A stretch of DNA of 64,000 nt from Silvimonas iriomotensis (lineage in GTDB: Bacteria > Pseudomonadota > Gammaproteobacteria > Burkholderiales > Chitinibacteraceae). The position numbers and the translations under genes are program-made. Positions 1-9,131 of this stretch are shown here, piece by piece; the first letter of the stretch is position 1, and each line of letters starts with the position of its first letter. The notes under the pieces were generated by a model. That model saw only the letters and a list, made by a program, of their open reading frames with translations. It made no database searches and was not told the origin of the DNA. The stretch is from positions 372,001 through 436,000 of the forward strand of contig NZ_BMLX01000003.1 in NCBI RefSeq assembly GCF_014645535.1, given 5' to 3'.

Positions 1-572
1 TCAAGCAATTGTTCCGGCGTGGCAAAGGCGATGCCGCGCAGGGGGTGCTGCGGGCCAACGACCAGTACCTGTTCGTAGTCAAACACCGGTTCAAACTGCA
101 GCCCCGGTTTGTGCAGCGGGTCTGGTGTGACCAGCATGTCGATCTCGTAACCGAACAGGGCGCCGATCCCGCCGAACTGGAATTTCTGCTTCACGTCCAC
201 ATCCACCGCGGGCCAGGCGGTCAGATATGGGGCGACCACCTTGAGCAGCCACTGGTAACACGGGTGGCATTCCATGCCGATGCGCAATGCGCCGCGCTCG
301 CCCTTGGCAAACTGGCGGAGGCGCTCTTCCGCATGGCCCAGCTGGGGGATCAGCCGGTTGGCCACGGCAAGCAGGTACTCACCAGCCTGGGTGGGGCGCA
401 GGCTGCGTCCTTCACGATGCCAGACGTCAATGCCAAGCTGGTCTTCCAGTTTGCGCATGGTGTGGCTGAGCGCTGACTGGGTCAGGTTCAGTTGCTCTGC
501 GGCTGCGGTCAGTGAGCCACGCTGGTCGACTTCGCGCAGGATGGCAAGGTGGATACGTTCAAGAATGGGCAT
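1..572 (-). CDS. metR: MetR-like LysR-family regulator (3' end outside window)
   Basis: The reverse strand is open from an ATG at 572 to the window edge, giving about 190 residues. The N-terminus MPILERIHLAILREVDQRGSL is a LysR winged helix-turn-helix, with the recognition helix around residues 18-40 (AAEQLNLTQSALSHTMRKLE). The effector-binding domain starts near residue 90 and is cut off. The ATG has an AGGA motif about 5 bases upstream. The gene is divergent from metE with about 107 bp between them, the classic metR-metE arrangement. In MetR the effector is homocysteine and metE is the activated target. The family is certain from the sequence; the MetR name rests on resemblance and context. 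The C-terminal part is not visible. Confidence 0.88.
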   Translation of the reverse strand, partial: MPILERIHLAILREVDQRGSLTAAAEQLNLTQSALSHTMRKLEDQLGIDVWHREGRSLRPTQAGEYLLAVANRLIPQLGHAEERLRQFAKGERGALRIGMECHPCYQWLLKVVAPYLTAWPAVDVDVKQKFQFGGIGALFGYEIDMLVTPDPLHKPGLQFEPVFDYEQVLVVGPQHPLRGIAFATPEQLL

Positions 573-593
573 TGTCCTAATCCATGACGCAGG

Positions 594-629
594 TTCATTG
601 ATGGATGAAACAATACCATTTTTCTTCAT
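594..629. promoter_or_regulatory. Candidate MetR operator between metR and metE
   Basis: A perfect inverted repeat TTCAT-N6-ATGAA lies at 594-609, and a further TTCAT half-site lies at 625-629. LysR proteins bind interrupted dyads, and MetR recognises TGAA/TTCA half-sites, so this cluster in the divergent spacer is the likely operator. The half-site spacing is not the textbook TGAA-N5-TTCA, so the assignment is an inference. Confidence 0.4.
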
Positions 630-679
630 GGAGTATGCGCCGCTACGATGATGGCATCTGAATTCCATCACCAGGACGC

Positions 680-2980
680 ATGACCATGGCACGTACCCAC
701 AACCTGGGCTTTCCCCGCATCGGCGCGAAGCGTGAACTGAAGTTTGCGCTGGAGTCCTATTGGAAAGGCCAGTCATCCCGGGATGAACTTCAGGCCGTCG
801 GCGCGCAATTGCGGCAGCGCCATTGGCAAGACCAGGCCGGCCTTGATCTGGTGCCGGTTGGCGACTTTGCCTTCTACGATCAGGTGCTGGACATGAGTTT
901 CACCCTGGGTAACCTGCCGGAGCGGGTTCAGGGGTTTCATGGCGATGCGCTGGATAACTATTTTCGGGTGGCCCGCGGCCGTTCTGCGCAGTCTGCAGAG
1001 GACCACGCCCATTGCTGCGGCGGGGTAGCGGCCGGCGAAATGACCAAGTGGTTTGATACCAACTATCACTACATCGTCCCGGAGTTCAGCGCAGACACTG
1101 AATTCAAGCTCGATGCCTCGCGCTTGCTGGCGCAACTGGCGCAGGCGCAGGCCCTGGGCGTGCAGGCCAAGCCGGTCATCATCGGCCCGGTGACTTACCT
1201 GGCGATCGGCAAGGCCAAGGATCACTCCGACAAGCTGGCGCTGCTGCATCGCTTGCTACCCGCTTATGTGGAACTGCTGGCCACCCTGGCCGCACAGGGC
1301 GTGGAATGGGTGCAGATTGACGAGCCGATTCTGGTTACCGAGCTGGAACCCGGCTGGGCAACGGCGTTCGACAAGGCCTATCAGATCCTCAATACCGGCA
1401 AGGTTAAACTGTTGCTGGCCATGTACTTTGGCCAGTTGCAAAGCAATCTGCCGCTGGTGGCCAGGCTGGCGGTCCAGGGTGTGCATCTGGACGCGATCAA
1501 CGCCCGCGCTGAGGTGGCGGCACTGATCGACCAATTGCCGGCAGATCGCGTGGTTTCGCTGGGTGTGATCAATGGCCGCAACATCTGGAAAACCGACCTG
1601 AACGCCGTGCTGGACTGGCTGGCGCCGATCGCCGGGCGATTGGGTGATCGCCTGTGGATTGCCCCGTCTTGCTCGCTGCTGCACGTGCCGGTTGATCTGG
1701 AGAGCGAACAGGCGCTGGATGCCGAGATCAGATCGTGGCTGGCGTTTGCCAGACAAAAGCTGGATGAGTTGTCAGTACTGGCCAGCGCACTGAATCATGG
1801 GCGCGCTGCGGTGCAGGCCGCGCTGGATGCCAATCAGGCGGCCATTGCCACGCGTCGTGCCTCGCCGCGCGTGAACAACCCGGCGGTGAAGGCCGCGCTG
1901 GCCAGCATCACCGCCAGTCTGGGTCAGCGCAAAAGCCCGTATGCCGCACGTGCACTCAAGCAGGCCGCAGTGTTGAACCTGCCGAAATTCCCGACGACGA
2001 CCATCGGTTCTTTTCCGCAAACCGCAGAAATCCGCCAGGCGCGCAGCCAGCACAAGCGTGGCGAACTGGGCGCAACAGGCTATCTGACTGCCATGCGCGC
2101 CGAGATTGAGCGCAGCGTGCGCGAACAAGAGGCGCTGGGGCTGGATGTGCTGGTACACGGCGAGGCCGAGCGCAACGACATGGTGGAATACTTTGGCGAG
2201 CAACTGGATGGTTACGCGTTCAGCCAGTTCGGCTGGGTGCAGTCTTACGGCTCCCGCTGCGTGAAGCCGCCGATCCTGTTTGGTGATATCAGCCGCCCCA
2301 AAGCAATGACAGTGGAGTGGATCAAATACGCCCAGTCGCTGACCCGCAAACCCATGAAGGGCATGCTGACCGGCCCGGTGACGATCCTGAACTGGTCTTT
2401 TGTCCGTGACGACCAGCCGCGTTCCGTATCGTGCTACCAGCTTGCGCTGGCCATCCGCCAGGAAGTGCAAGACCTGGAAAAAGCCGGTGTCCGGGTGATC
2501 CAGATTGACGAAGCAGCCCTGCGTGAAGGCCTGCCGCTGCGCAAAGCCCAGTGGCAAGCGTATCTGGACTGGGCGGTGGCCGCGTTCCGGCTGACCGCGA
2601 ATGGCGTAGAGGACGACACGCAGATTCACACCCACATGTGCTATTCGGAATTCAACGACATCATCCAGGCGATTGCCGCCATGGATGCAGATGTGATCAC
2701 CATCGAGACCTCGCGTTCGGATATGGAGCTGCTCGATGCATTCGAGCACTTCCAGTACCCGAACGAGATCGGGCCGGGCGTGTATGACATCCACTCGCCA
2801 AATATCCCGAGCGAAGCGCACATGGTGCAACTGATGAAGAAAGCGGCGGAACGCGTGCCGGCTGAGCGCCTGTGGGTGAACCCGGACTGCGGCCTGAAGA
2901 CGCGCCAATGGCAAGAGGTGATCCCGGCGCTGACCAATATGGTCAACGCCGCCAGGACCTTGCGCGCAGAACTGGGCTAA
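680..2980 (+). CDS. metE: Cobalamin-independent methionine synthase MetE
   Basis: This cytosolic enzyme transfers the methyl group of 5-methyltetrahydropteroyl-triglutamate to homocysteine, the last step of methionine synthesis. The 766-residue length is normal for the family. The N-terminal motif [13 protein letters not shown] is typical of MetE. All four zinc ligands are present: H652, C654, E676 and C737, with the same spacing as E. coli H641/C643/E665/C726. There are two possible starts: ATG 680, three bases after AGGA (673-676), or ATG 686 with a better nine-base spacing. The second gives [11 protein letters not shown], closer to family N-termini. It is divergent from metR and probably activated by it. 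A hairpin terminator follows. Confidence 0.97.
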   Translation: MTMARTHNLGFPRIGAKRELKFALESYWKGQSSRDELQAVGAQLRQRHWQDQAGLDLVPVGDFAFYDQVLDMSFTLGNLPERVQGFHGDALDNYFRVARGRSAQSAEDHAHCCGGVAAGEMTKWFDTNYHYIVPEFSADTEFKLDASRLLAQLAQAQALGVQAKPVIIGPVTYLAIGKAKDHSDKLALLHRLLPAYVELLATLAAQGVEWVQIDEPILVTELEPGWATAFDKAYQILNTGKVKLLLAMYFGQLQSNLPLVARLAVQGVHLDAINARAEVAALIDQLPADRVVSLGVINGRNIWKTDLNAVLDWLAPIAGRLGDRLWIAPSCSLLHVPVDLESEQALDAEIRSWLAFARQKLDELSVLASALNHGRAAVQAALDANQAAIATRRASPRVNNPAVKAALASITASLGQRKSPYAARALKQAAVLNLPKFPTTTIGSFPQTAEIRQARSQHKRGELGATGYLTAMRAEIERSVREQEALGLDVLVHGEAERNDMVEYFGEQLDGYAFSQFGWVQSYGSRCVKPPILFGDISRPKAMTVEWIKYAQSLTRKPMKGMLTGPVTILNWSFVRDDQPRSVSCYQLALAIRQEVQDLEKAGVRVIQIDEAALREGLPLRKAQWQAYLDWAVAAFRLTANGVEDDTQIHTHMCYSEFNDIIQAIAAMDADVITIETSRSDMELLDAFEHFQYPNEIGPGVYDIHSPNIPSEAHMVQLMKKAAERVPAERLWVNPDCGLKTRQWQEVIPALTNMVNAARTLRAELG

Positions 2981-3006
2981 GCGCTGTTGCGTGGCGGCCT
3001 GGCTGA

Positions 3007-3034
3007 ACCCTGGTGCCCTGGCGCCAGGGTTTTT
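3007..3034 (+). terminator. Rho-independent terminator of metE
   Basis: An inverted repeat ACCCTGGTG / CGCCAGGGT, with one or two G-T pairs, is followed by TTTTTG. It lies 27 bases after the metE stop and separates metE from the mesX-mesD unit. Confidence 0.75.
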
Positions 3035-3113
3035 GTTTCTCAGGTGCTGCTGTGTGCTACGGCTGGTGTGTGAGTCATGAGCAAAAATAATCGTTCAATG
3101 AGATAAAATCACT

Positions 3114-3141
3114 TTTACTCATGGATTGGTCGTCATAAAAT
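3114..3141 (+). promoter_or_regulatory. Candidate sigma-70 promoter of mesX-mesD
   Basis: TTTACT (3114-3119) and TAAAAT (3136-3141) are separated by 16 bases, in an AT-rich stretch between the metE terminator and mesX. The -10 matches the consensus in 5 of 6 positions and the -35 in 4 of 6. It would give a leader of about 120 bases to the preferred mesX ATG. It suggests that the folate-independent pathway has its own promoter, separate from metE. Confidence 0.4.
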
Positions 3142-3268
3142 TTGCCTTGATTATCGTCAATATAAAGGCCGCTGATTTAAACAAATGCCTGAAAAGAAAA
3201 CAGAGCAGTGCAAAAGAAGCACGAAATCAGCGCAGGTTTTATCTCAGCAATCAGAGTGCCAGATCACC

Positions 3269-4252
3269 ATGACTCAAGAATTCACATTTTCCATCAAGCG
3301 CATTGGTTTTGATGAAGATTATCATCCTTCAGAAAACACGCGTGTTACCACCAATTTTGCGAACCTGGCCAGAGGCCCCAGCCGCCAGGAGAATTTACGC
3401 AAAACCTTCCGGATGATCGACAATCGTTTCAATGCGCTGGCGCATTGGGATAACCCGCAGGGTGATCGTTATGCGGTCAATCTTGAGATCATTTCTGTCG
3501 AGATGAATATGGGTGGCGCAACCAATGGCAATGCGCTGCCGTTGATCGAGATTCTGAAAACACACATTGTTGATCGCAAAACCGGTCAGCGCATTGAAGG
3601 CATTGTCGGCAACAATTTTTCATCCTACGTGCGCGATTATGATTTCAGCGTGCTCTTGCTGGAACACACCCGCAACCAGCCTGAATCTGGTCTGCCGGAT
3701 CATTTTGGTGAACTGCACGGCAAGCTGTTCAAGTGCTTTGTCAATTCAAGCGAATACAAAGCCAGCTTTAACAAGTTGCCGGTGATCTGTCTAAGCGTGT
3801 CCAGCAGCAAGATTTATCATCGCACTGAAAACCGGCACCCGGTACTGGGTGTTGAATACCAGCAGAATGAATACTCGCTGACAGATGAGTATTTCGGAAA
3901 AATGGGCTTGAAGGTCCGTTATTTCATGCCGCCCAATAGCGTTGCACCGCTGGCGTTTTATTTTTCTGGTGATTTGCTGAATGACTATACCGATCTGGAA
4001 TTGATCAGCACCATCAGCACCATGGATACCTTCCAGAAAATTTATCGGCCCGAAATTTACAATGCCAATTCGCCCGCCGGCAAACACTATCAACCCAGCC
4101 TGAAGTATCAGGATTTTTCCTTGACTCAAATTGTTTACGATCGGGAAGAGCGTAGCCGCCTGGCGGTTGAGCAAGGGAAATTTGTTGAAGAACATTTCAT
4201 CAAACCGTATCAGACCATGCTTGAGCAATGGTCTGCCAGTTACGCGCTTTAA
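3269..4252 (+). CDS. mesX: MesX (DUF1852), partner of methionine synthase MesD
   Basis: This 327-residue protein belongs to DUF1852, recognisable from MTQEFTFSIKRIGFDEDY and VTTNFANLARG. No signal peptide or membrane segment is seen. DUF1852 proteins (MesX) are encoded next to the MetE-core protein MesD and are required for its folate-independent, oxygen-dependent methionine synthesis; the chemistry of MesX is not settled. ATG 3269 is chosen because it gives the conserved N-terminus. An in-frame ATG at 3185 would add 28 polar residues that do not look like the family. The next gene starts 26 bases after the stop, so the two are probably co-transcribed. It lies just downstream of metE, which fits a methionine role. 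Confidence 0.88.
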   Translation: MTQEFTFSIKRIGFDEDYHPSENTRVTTNFANLARGPSRQENLRKTFRMIDNRFNALAHWDNPQGDRYAVNLEIISVEMNMGGATNGNALPLIEILKTHIVDRKTGQRIEGIVGNNFSSYVRDYDFSVLLLEHTRNQPESGLPDHFGELHGKLFKCFVNSSEYKASFNKLPVICLSVSSSKIYHRTENRHPVLGVEYQQNEYSLTDEYFGKMGLKVRYFMPPNSVAPLAFYFSGDLLNDYTDLELISTISTMDTFQKIYRPEIYNANSPAGKHYQPSLKYQDFSLTQIVYDREERSRLAVEQGKFVEEHFIKPYQTMLEQWSASYAL

Positions 4253-4278
4253 CCATTAAAAAAACCAGGTTATCCATT

Positions 4279-5313
4279 GTGAAAAAACTGCTACCCACTT
4301 CCACTGCCGGCAGCTTGCCCAAACCCGCCTGGCTGGCACAGCCCGAAACGCTCTGGTCGCCCTGGAAACTGCAAGGCGAAGAATTGCTTGAAGGCAAACA
4401 GGATGCATTGCTGTTGTCTTTGCAAGAACAATTGCACGCCGGCATTGATATCGTCAGTGATGGCGAACAGACCCGCCAGCACTTTGTCACCACGTTTATC
4501 GAACACCTCAGCGGGGTGGATTTTGCAAGACGTGAGGTCATCAAAATCCGCAATCGCTATGATGCGAGCGTACCCACCGTGGTGGGCGCCGTCTCACGCC
4601 CCAGGCCGGTGTTTGTTGACGATGCCAGGTTCTTGCGCCAGCAAACCACGCAGCCGATCAAGTGGGCGCTGCCAGGCCCGATGACGATGATCGACACGCT
4701 GTACGACAGCCACTACAGAAGCCGCGAAAAACTGGCCTGGGAATTTGCCAAAATCCTTAATCAGGAAGCGCGGGAGCTGGAAGCGGCGGGGGTCGATATC
4801 ATCCAGTTTGATGAACCCGCGTTCAACGTGTTCTTCAATGAAGTCAATGACTGGGGCGTCGCCGCCCTGGAGCGGGCCATTGAAGGGCTGAAGTGCGAAA
4901 CGGCCGTGCACATTTGCTATGGCTACGGCATCAAGGCCAATACTGAATGGAAAAAAACGCTGGGCTCGGAATGGCGGCAATATGAAGAAGCCTTCCCCAA
5001 ATTGCAAAAATCCAGTATTGATATCGTCTCTCTGGAATGTCATAACTCCCGGGTGCCCATGGATCTGATTGAACTGATCCGCGGTAAAAAAGTGATGGTG
5101 GGCGCCATCGACGTGGCCTCCAGCACCATTGAGACGCCAGAAGAAGTGGCCGATACGCTCCGCAAAGCGCTGCAGTTTGTCGATGCCGACAAGCTTTATC
5201 CGTCAACCAACTGCGGCATGGCCCCGCTGGCGCGTGGCGTGGCCAGAGGCAAATTGAACGCATTAAGTGCCGGCTCGGATATGGTTCGCAGAGAACTCTT
5301 GAACCAGTCCTGA
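4279..5313 (+). CDS. mesD: MesD, MetE-core folate-independent methionine synthase
   Basis: This 344-residue protein matches only the C-terminal catalytic barrel of MetE. It carries the zinc/homocysteine ligands H211, C213, E253 and C312 and lacks the N-terminal half that supports folate binding in full MetE. Such short MetE-core proteins paired with DUF1852 form the MesD family, which makes methionine from homocysteine without methyl-folate and needs MesX and O2; the natural methyl donor is uncertain. GTG 4279 is chosen: AGG lies at 4267-4269, nine bases upstream, and the N-terminus KKLLPTSTAGSLPKPAW is that of the family. An upstream ATG at 4228 would overlap mesX and add unrelated residues. 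Confidence 0.9.
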   Translation: MKKLLPTSTAGSLPKPAWLAQPETLWSPWKLQGEELLEGKQDALLLSLQEQLHAGIDIVSDGEQTRQHFVTTFIEHLSGVDFARREVIKIRNRYDASVPTVVGAVSRPRPVFVDDARFLRQQTTQPIKWALPGPMTMIDTLYDSHYRSREKLAWEFAKILNQEARELEAAGVDIIQFDEPAFNVFFNEVNDWGVAALERAIEGLKCETAVHICYGYGIKANTEWKKTLGSEWRQYEEAFPKLQKSSIDIVSLECHNSRVPMDLIELIRGKKVMVGAIDVASSTIETPEEVADTLRKALQFVDADKLYPSTNCGMAPLARGVARGKLNALSAGSDMVRRELLNQS

Positions 5314-5403
5314 GCCAAAAGCCCGAAGACCTTTGCTGGCGCTGGCCAAACCAGATTGCTGCAAGGGTTGGCGGGCCGGCCTGTATATTGATCCGCATTA
5401 GAA

Positions 5404-5420
5404 GGCGATGCCGTGCGCAT
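5404..5420 (+). other. Small hairpin in the leader of the flavin reductase gene
   Basis: CGATGC / GCATCG form a six-pair stem with a five-base loop, about 23 bases before the flavin reductase ATG, in the 129-base spacer after mesD. It has no U-tract, so it is not a terminator. It may affect translation, since no clear Shine-Dalgarno sequence is seen before the ATG. Confidence 0.35.
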
Positions 5421-5442
5421 CGGATGAAATCCAGTACCTGTC

Positions 5443-5952
5443 ATGTCACTTTCCAGTTCTGCTATCGAGCCATTGCGCTTTCGTGAAGCGCTTGGGCATT
5501 ACGCATCCGGTATCACGGTCATTACCTCACTTATTGATGGCGAGCTGATCGGCTTCACCTGCCAGTCGTTCTACAGCGTATCCATGAGCCCGCCGCTGGT
5601 GTCATTCAGCGTCATGTCCAGTTCTGCCAGTTACCCCAAAATCCGCCAGGCTGGCCGGTTTGCCGTCAATATCCTGTCGGATGAACAAGTGCGGATTTCC
5701 AACCAGTTTGCCCGGCGCGGTACGGACAAATGGCACCAGGTGGACTGGCAGTCCTCGCCTTTGGGCAACCCCATCATTGCCGGCAGCCTGCACTGGCTGG
5801 ATTGCGAAATTTACGCCGAACACGCCGCGGGCGATCACCTGATCGTGATTGGTGAAGTGAAAGCGCTGGACTTGCAAGAAGCGGCCACCACGCAGCCGCT
5901 GCTGTATTACAAAGGGCAGTATCGCAATATCGCTGAGCACGGCGCGGTGTGA
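5443..5952 (+). CDS. Flavin reductase-like FMN-binding protein
   Basis: This 169-residue protein has the flavin reductase split-barrel fold. FREALGHYASGITVITS (about residues 13-29), the FTCQSFYSVSMSPPLVSFSV flavin-binding segment and a C-terminal LLYYKGQYR are typical of the short-chain NAD(P)H:flavin oxidoreductases that feed reduced flavin to two-component monooxygenases. It follows mesD on the same strand after 129 bases. No monooxygenase gene is adjacent, so its most plausible client here is the oxygen-requiring MesX/MesD system. That partnership is inferred from position only. A strong terminator lies after the gene. Confidence 0.85.
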   Translation: MSLSSSAIEPLRFREALGHYASGITVITSLIDGELIGFTCQSFYSVSMSPPLVSFSVMSSSASYPKIRQAGRFAVNILSDEQVRISNQFARRGTDKWHQVDWQSSPLGNPIIAGSLHWLDCEIYAEHAAGDHLIVIGEVKALDLQEAATTQPLLYYKGQYRNIAEHGAV

Positions 5953-6021
5953 TCCGCCCTTAGCTCAAACGCAGCAGGTGTCCTGTATGCAAGGCCGGCA
6001 CCGGCGCGTTGACCAGTCAGG

Positions 6022-6048
6022 AAAAAGCCCTCGGAAGAGGGCTTTTTT
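6022..6048 (+). terminator. Strong Rho-independent terminator
   Basis: AAAAAGCCCTC and GAGGGCTTTTT form an 11-base-pair stem around a GGAA tetraloop, and the T run continues. It ends the mesX-mesD-flavin reductase transcription unit. Confidence 0.93.
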
Positions 6049-6182
6049 CATTTTGTCATTGCCGCGTTTTTGCCGGCGCCAGCGCATAAACCCGCTGGTC
6101 TGCCTAAGATAATTCATTGCCTTTGGCCCCGGTTTGTATCCGGGTGCCTTCACTTTGCAGTGATTTGACCAGGGAGACCGAT

Positions 6183-7691
6183 GTGGATCGACGCAATTTT
6201 CTGCTCGCCAGTGCCGCCACCGCCATGGCTGGCGCGGCAACACTTTCAGCGGGCGAGGCACAAGCAGATACAGAGCCCGTTGCACTGACGGGCGCGGCTG
6301 GCGCCAGGGGCGAGCCGTTGGGGGGCCAGCCGCCAGCCGGGGCCAGAACCTCAATGAAAGACTTCGATTACGAGGTCAAATACCACCGCGCGTTTGAAGC
6401 CGTGCTGTGGAACATGCCGGCTATTGCGATCTACACCTTCCGCCGCGCAGCATTTGAGACGCTGGGCCTGAAAGACAACGACATCATCACGTACTCAAAA
6501 CCAGCAACGCCGCTGCTGGAGGCCATTACCGCCAACAGCACCACGCCGTACATTTCGGCGTTTTCAGATTTGCGCCAGGGCCCGGTGGTGCTGGAGCTTC
6601 CTCCCGCCGGGCCGGATGGCAGCCTGTATGGGCAGGTGGTGGATGCCTGGCAATTCACCATTGCCGATGTCGGGCCGTCCGGGCTGGATAAAGGGCAGGG
6701 CGGCAAGATCCTGTTCACGCCGCCTGGCTACACCGGCACCGTGCCGTCGGGCTATATCCATGTGCCCTCGCCCAATTACCGCATTGCATTCGCTTTTCGC
6801 TCTGTCCCGGCGGCGGGCAAAACGACGGACGACGCGTATCACTACGCGCAAAAGCTGCGCATGTATTACTTGTCGCAGGCCGGCAGCCCGCCCCGGCAAA
6901 AGTTTGTTGACCCGGCCAACGTGCGTTATCCCACGCTGCCGTTCTACGACGAACGCCATTTTGAAGACATGCACGAGATCATGACGGTCGAGCCGGTGAA
7001 GGAGCAAGACAAGGTCATGATGGGGATGCTGACCTCGCTGGGCATTGAAAAAGGCAAGCCGTTCTCGCCGGATGACACCGCAAAGCGCGCCATGTGCCAG
7101 GCCGCGATTGATGCCTGGTTCTATCTGCAATGGTGGTTTGATACCGAAATGGTCAAGCGCGTGTTCTGGCCTGATCGGCATTACGTCTCGATTTTGCAGA
7201 CCGACCAGAACCACATGTTCACCTTCACTTACCCTGACCGCATCGACATTACCGAACGCGCCGCCGAGTATTTCTGGTGTACCTACATGCCCAAAGTGGT
7301 TGCCGACTCCCCGGCCAACCAGTACCTGGTGGCCATGAGCGACAAAAACGGCAAGTTGCTGGAAGCGGGCAAACTGTACAAGGTGGACGTGCCCAAAGAC
7401 ATGCCGGTGAAGCAGTTCTGGGCACTGACCGTCTACGACCGCGCCACGTTCTCGTTCATCTACAGCGAATCCAGTCGCACCACGCTTTCCACCTATGACG
7501 TGGAAAAGATGAAAAAGAATGCCGACGGCAGCGTCACCTTGTATGTCGGCCCCACCGCGCCAGCGGGGCTGGAGGCCAACTGGATTCCCACCAGCGGCAA
7601 ACGGCCTTTACCCACCTTCCGTTACTACGGCGCCAAAGATGAACTGAATCAGAAAGTTTTCAAAATGCCGGATTTTGAGCTGGTGGGCTGA
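6183..7691 (+). CDS. Tat-exported DUF1254/DUF1214 protein
   Basis: This 502-residue protein has an N-terminal DUF1254 region (AVLWNMPAIAIYTFRRAAFETLG near residues 65-90) and a C-terminal DUF1214 region (FWALTVYDRATFSFIYSE near 415-430). GTG 6183 is preferred: AGGGAG lies about 8 bases upstream, and the product begins MDRRNFLLASAATAMAGAA, a twin-arginine signal peptide with cleavage expected around GEAQA. An upstream ATG at 6117 would bury the signal. The family is secreted, often encoded as tandem copies, and its molecular function is not known. Here the second copy downstream is broken. Confidence 0.85.
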   Translation: MDRRNFLLASAATAMAGAATLSAGEAQADTEPVALTGAAGARGEPLGGQPPAGARTSMKDFDYEVKYHRAFEAVLWNMPAIAIYTFRRAAFETLGLKDNDIITYSKPATPLLEAITANSTTPYISAFSDLRQGPVVLELPPAGPDGSLYGQVVDAWQFTIADVGPSGLDKGQGGKILFTPPGYTGTVPSGYIHVPSPNYRIAFAFRSVPAAGKTTDDAYHYAQKLRMYYLSQAGSPPRQKFVDPANVRYPTLPFYDERHFEDMHEIMTVEPVKEQDKVMMGMLTSLGIEKGKPFSPDDTAKRAMCQAAIDAWFYLQWWFDTEMVKRVFWPDRHYVSILQTDQNHMFTFTYPDRIDITERAAEYFWCTYMPKVVADSPANQYLVAMSDKNGKLLEAGKLYKVDVPKDMPVKQFWALTVYDRATFSFIYSESSRTTLSTYDVEKMKKNADGSVTLYVGPTAPAGLEANWIPTSGKRPLPTFRYYGAKDELNQKVFKMPDFELVG

Positions 7692-7786
7692 GCGCCGCGT
7701 CTGACCGCACAACCATCATCCATTGCGGGCCGTGAATATCACGGCGCCGCCCTTGCTCCTGCCTGTTTTGCCGAGAGGGAAGTCTG

Positions 7787-8040
7787 ATGAAAGCGCAGTT
7801 CAAACGCATCACCGGATCAGCGTGTCTTGCCATGCTCATGACCTTGAGTGTGCCAGCGCTGGCCGCACCGGATGTCGATGTCGGCAGCAGTTTCAAACCG
7901 CAGTACAAGCTGGATGCGCCCACTGACGAAACTGCGCAGCGCATGTTTGATGAACTGGCCTACCAGCGCGCGGTGCAGGTTTACCTGTGGGGCTTGTCTG
8001 CCGTGGGCACGCAGCAATACCGGAAAGCCAATGGCGAGGC
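7787..8040 (+). pseudogene. 5' fragment of a second DUF1254 gene, truncated
   Basis: After a good start (ATG 7787, GAGGGAAG upstream) come a Sec signal peptide (MKAQFKRITGSACLAMLMTL, ending ALAA) and the beginning of a DUF1254 domain: MFDELAYQRAVQVYLWGLSAVGTQQYRKA. The similarity stops around residue 85. From about 8040 this reading frame becomes arginine- and tryptophan-rich nonsense and ends at 8176, while another frame takes up an unrelated glycosyltransferase. An intact gene would run several hundred codons more. It lies 95 bases after the complete DUF1254 gene, the usual tandem arrangement. The end coordinate is approximate (about 20 bases either way). Confidence 0.75.
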
Positions 8041-8997
8041 CAGGCGCATTGCCGGCTGGCACTGGGCGATATGGTCGAAGGCTGGCGATTGTACGAATGG
8101 CGCTGGCAAACCGCACAACTGGCGCCCACGCAATGGCGCAGCTCCCGGCCGCGCTGGACCGGGCAGACTGCGCTGACCGGGCAAACGCTGTTGCTTTGGG
8201 CCGAGCAAGGTCTGGGCGACACCCTGCAGTTTGCGCGATTCATCCCGCGGGTGGCCGACCTGGCCGGCAAGGTCATCGTGCAGGTGCCTGCTGCGCTGTG
8301 TCGCCTGCTGGCGTCGGTGGACCCACGGGTGACGGTCGTCAGTGACGATGCGCCGCCGTTGCCGCATGACTGCCATTGCCCCTTGATGAGCCTGCCGCTG
8401 GCGCTGGGCATTGATGGCGATGTCGGGTTTACCGGCAAGGCGTATCTGCATGCGGATGCCGCGCCAGCCGGGCAACTGCAGTTGCCAGCGGCCCCCGGCC
8501 CGTTGCGCATCGGCCTGGCCTGGGCTGGCCGCAAAGTGGGCGCGGGCAGCGCCTGCAACCCCGGCCGGGATATCGCGCTGGCGGCTTTGCTGCCGCTGAC
8601 CCGGCAGGGCGCCCAGCTCATCTGCCTGCAAAAAGAGATCACTCCCGCCGAAGCGGCCTTGCTGGCCGATCAACCCGGCATGGTATGCCTGCCTCAGGCG
8701 CTGGCGGATTTTGCCGATACCGCCATCGTGATCGAACAACTGGATCTGGTCATCAGTGTGGATACGGCCATCGCCCACCTTGCCGGCGCGCTGGGCAAAC
8801 CTTGCTGGTTATTGCTGCGACATGCCGGTGAATGGCGCTGGCAACGCACGCGGGAAGACTCGCCCTGGTATCCAGGCATGCGGCTGTTCCGGCAACAGCA
8901 AGAGGGCGATTGGGATGAAGTGATACAGCGGGTCAGCCACGCACTGGCCGAGCGGATGGCACAGACATGTGCCCCTGCACCCAGCGCCCCGGCGTGA
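8041..8997 (+). pseudogene. 3' fragment of a TPR / GT9-like glycosyltransferase gene
   Basis: The frame opening at ATG 7987 contains, from about 8041, the end of a TPR-rich glycosyltransferase: a final TPR helix (CRLALGDMVEGWRLYEWRW), then LLLWAEQGLGDTLQFARFIP, and near the C-terminus ISVDTAIAHLAGALGKPCW and SPWYPGMRLFRQ, which mark the GT9-like (heptosyltransferase-type) nucleotide-sugar domain. Intact members carry many TPR units before this, and these are missing. The fragment is in a different frame from the DUF1254 stub upstream. Such proteins act in polysaccharide or protein glycosylation, and it sits beside the polysaccharide operon. It may be unexpressed, or expressed from an internal start. 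Confidence 0.75.
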
Positions 8998-9131
8998 TAC
9001 AAGCCAGGTGCCTGTATCCAGTGTGCTGATCGCACGCTCTGGCGCTGCCGGAGAGGCTACAGTGATCATGCCAGGGCCGAAGAGGATAGCCTCCGGGCGT
9101 GGAAAATCTGGCTGCCGGCTTGCCCCGGTGA

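Noticed and set aside
5400-5442. FMN riboswitch before the flavin reductase
   Set aside because: The conserved RFN element sequences are absent; only a small hairpin exists.
9053-9093. GAGGCTA / TAGCCTC inverted pair as a recombination end beside the polysaccharide operon
   Set aside because: Only seven bases, no second copy at the other end of the operon, and no integrase or transposase gene in the window.
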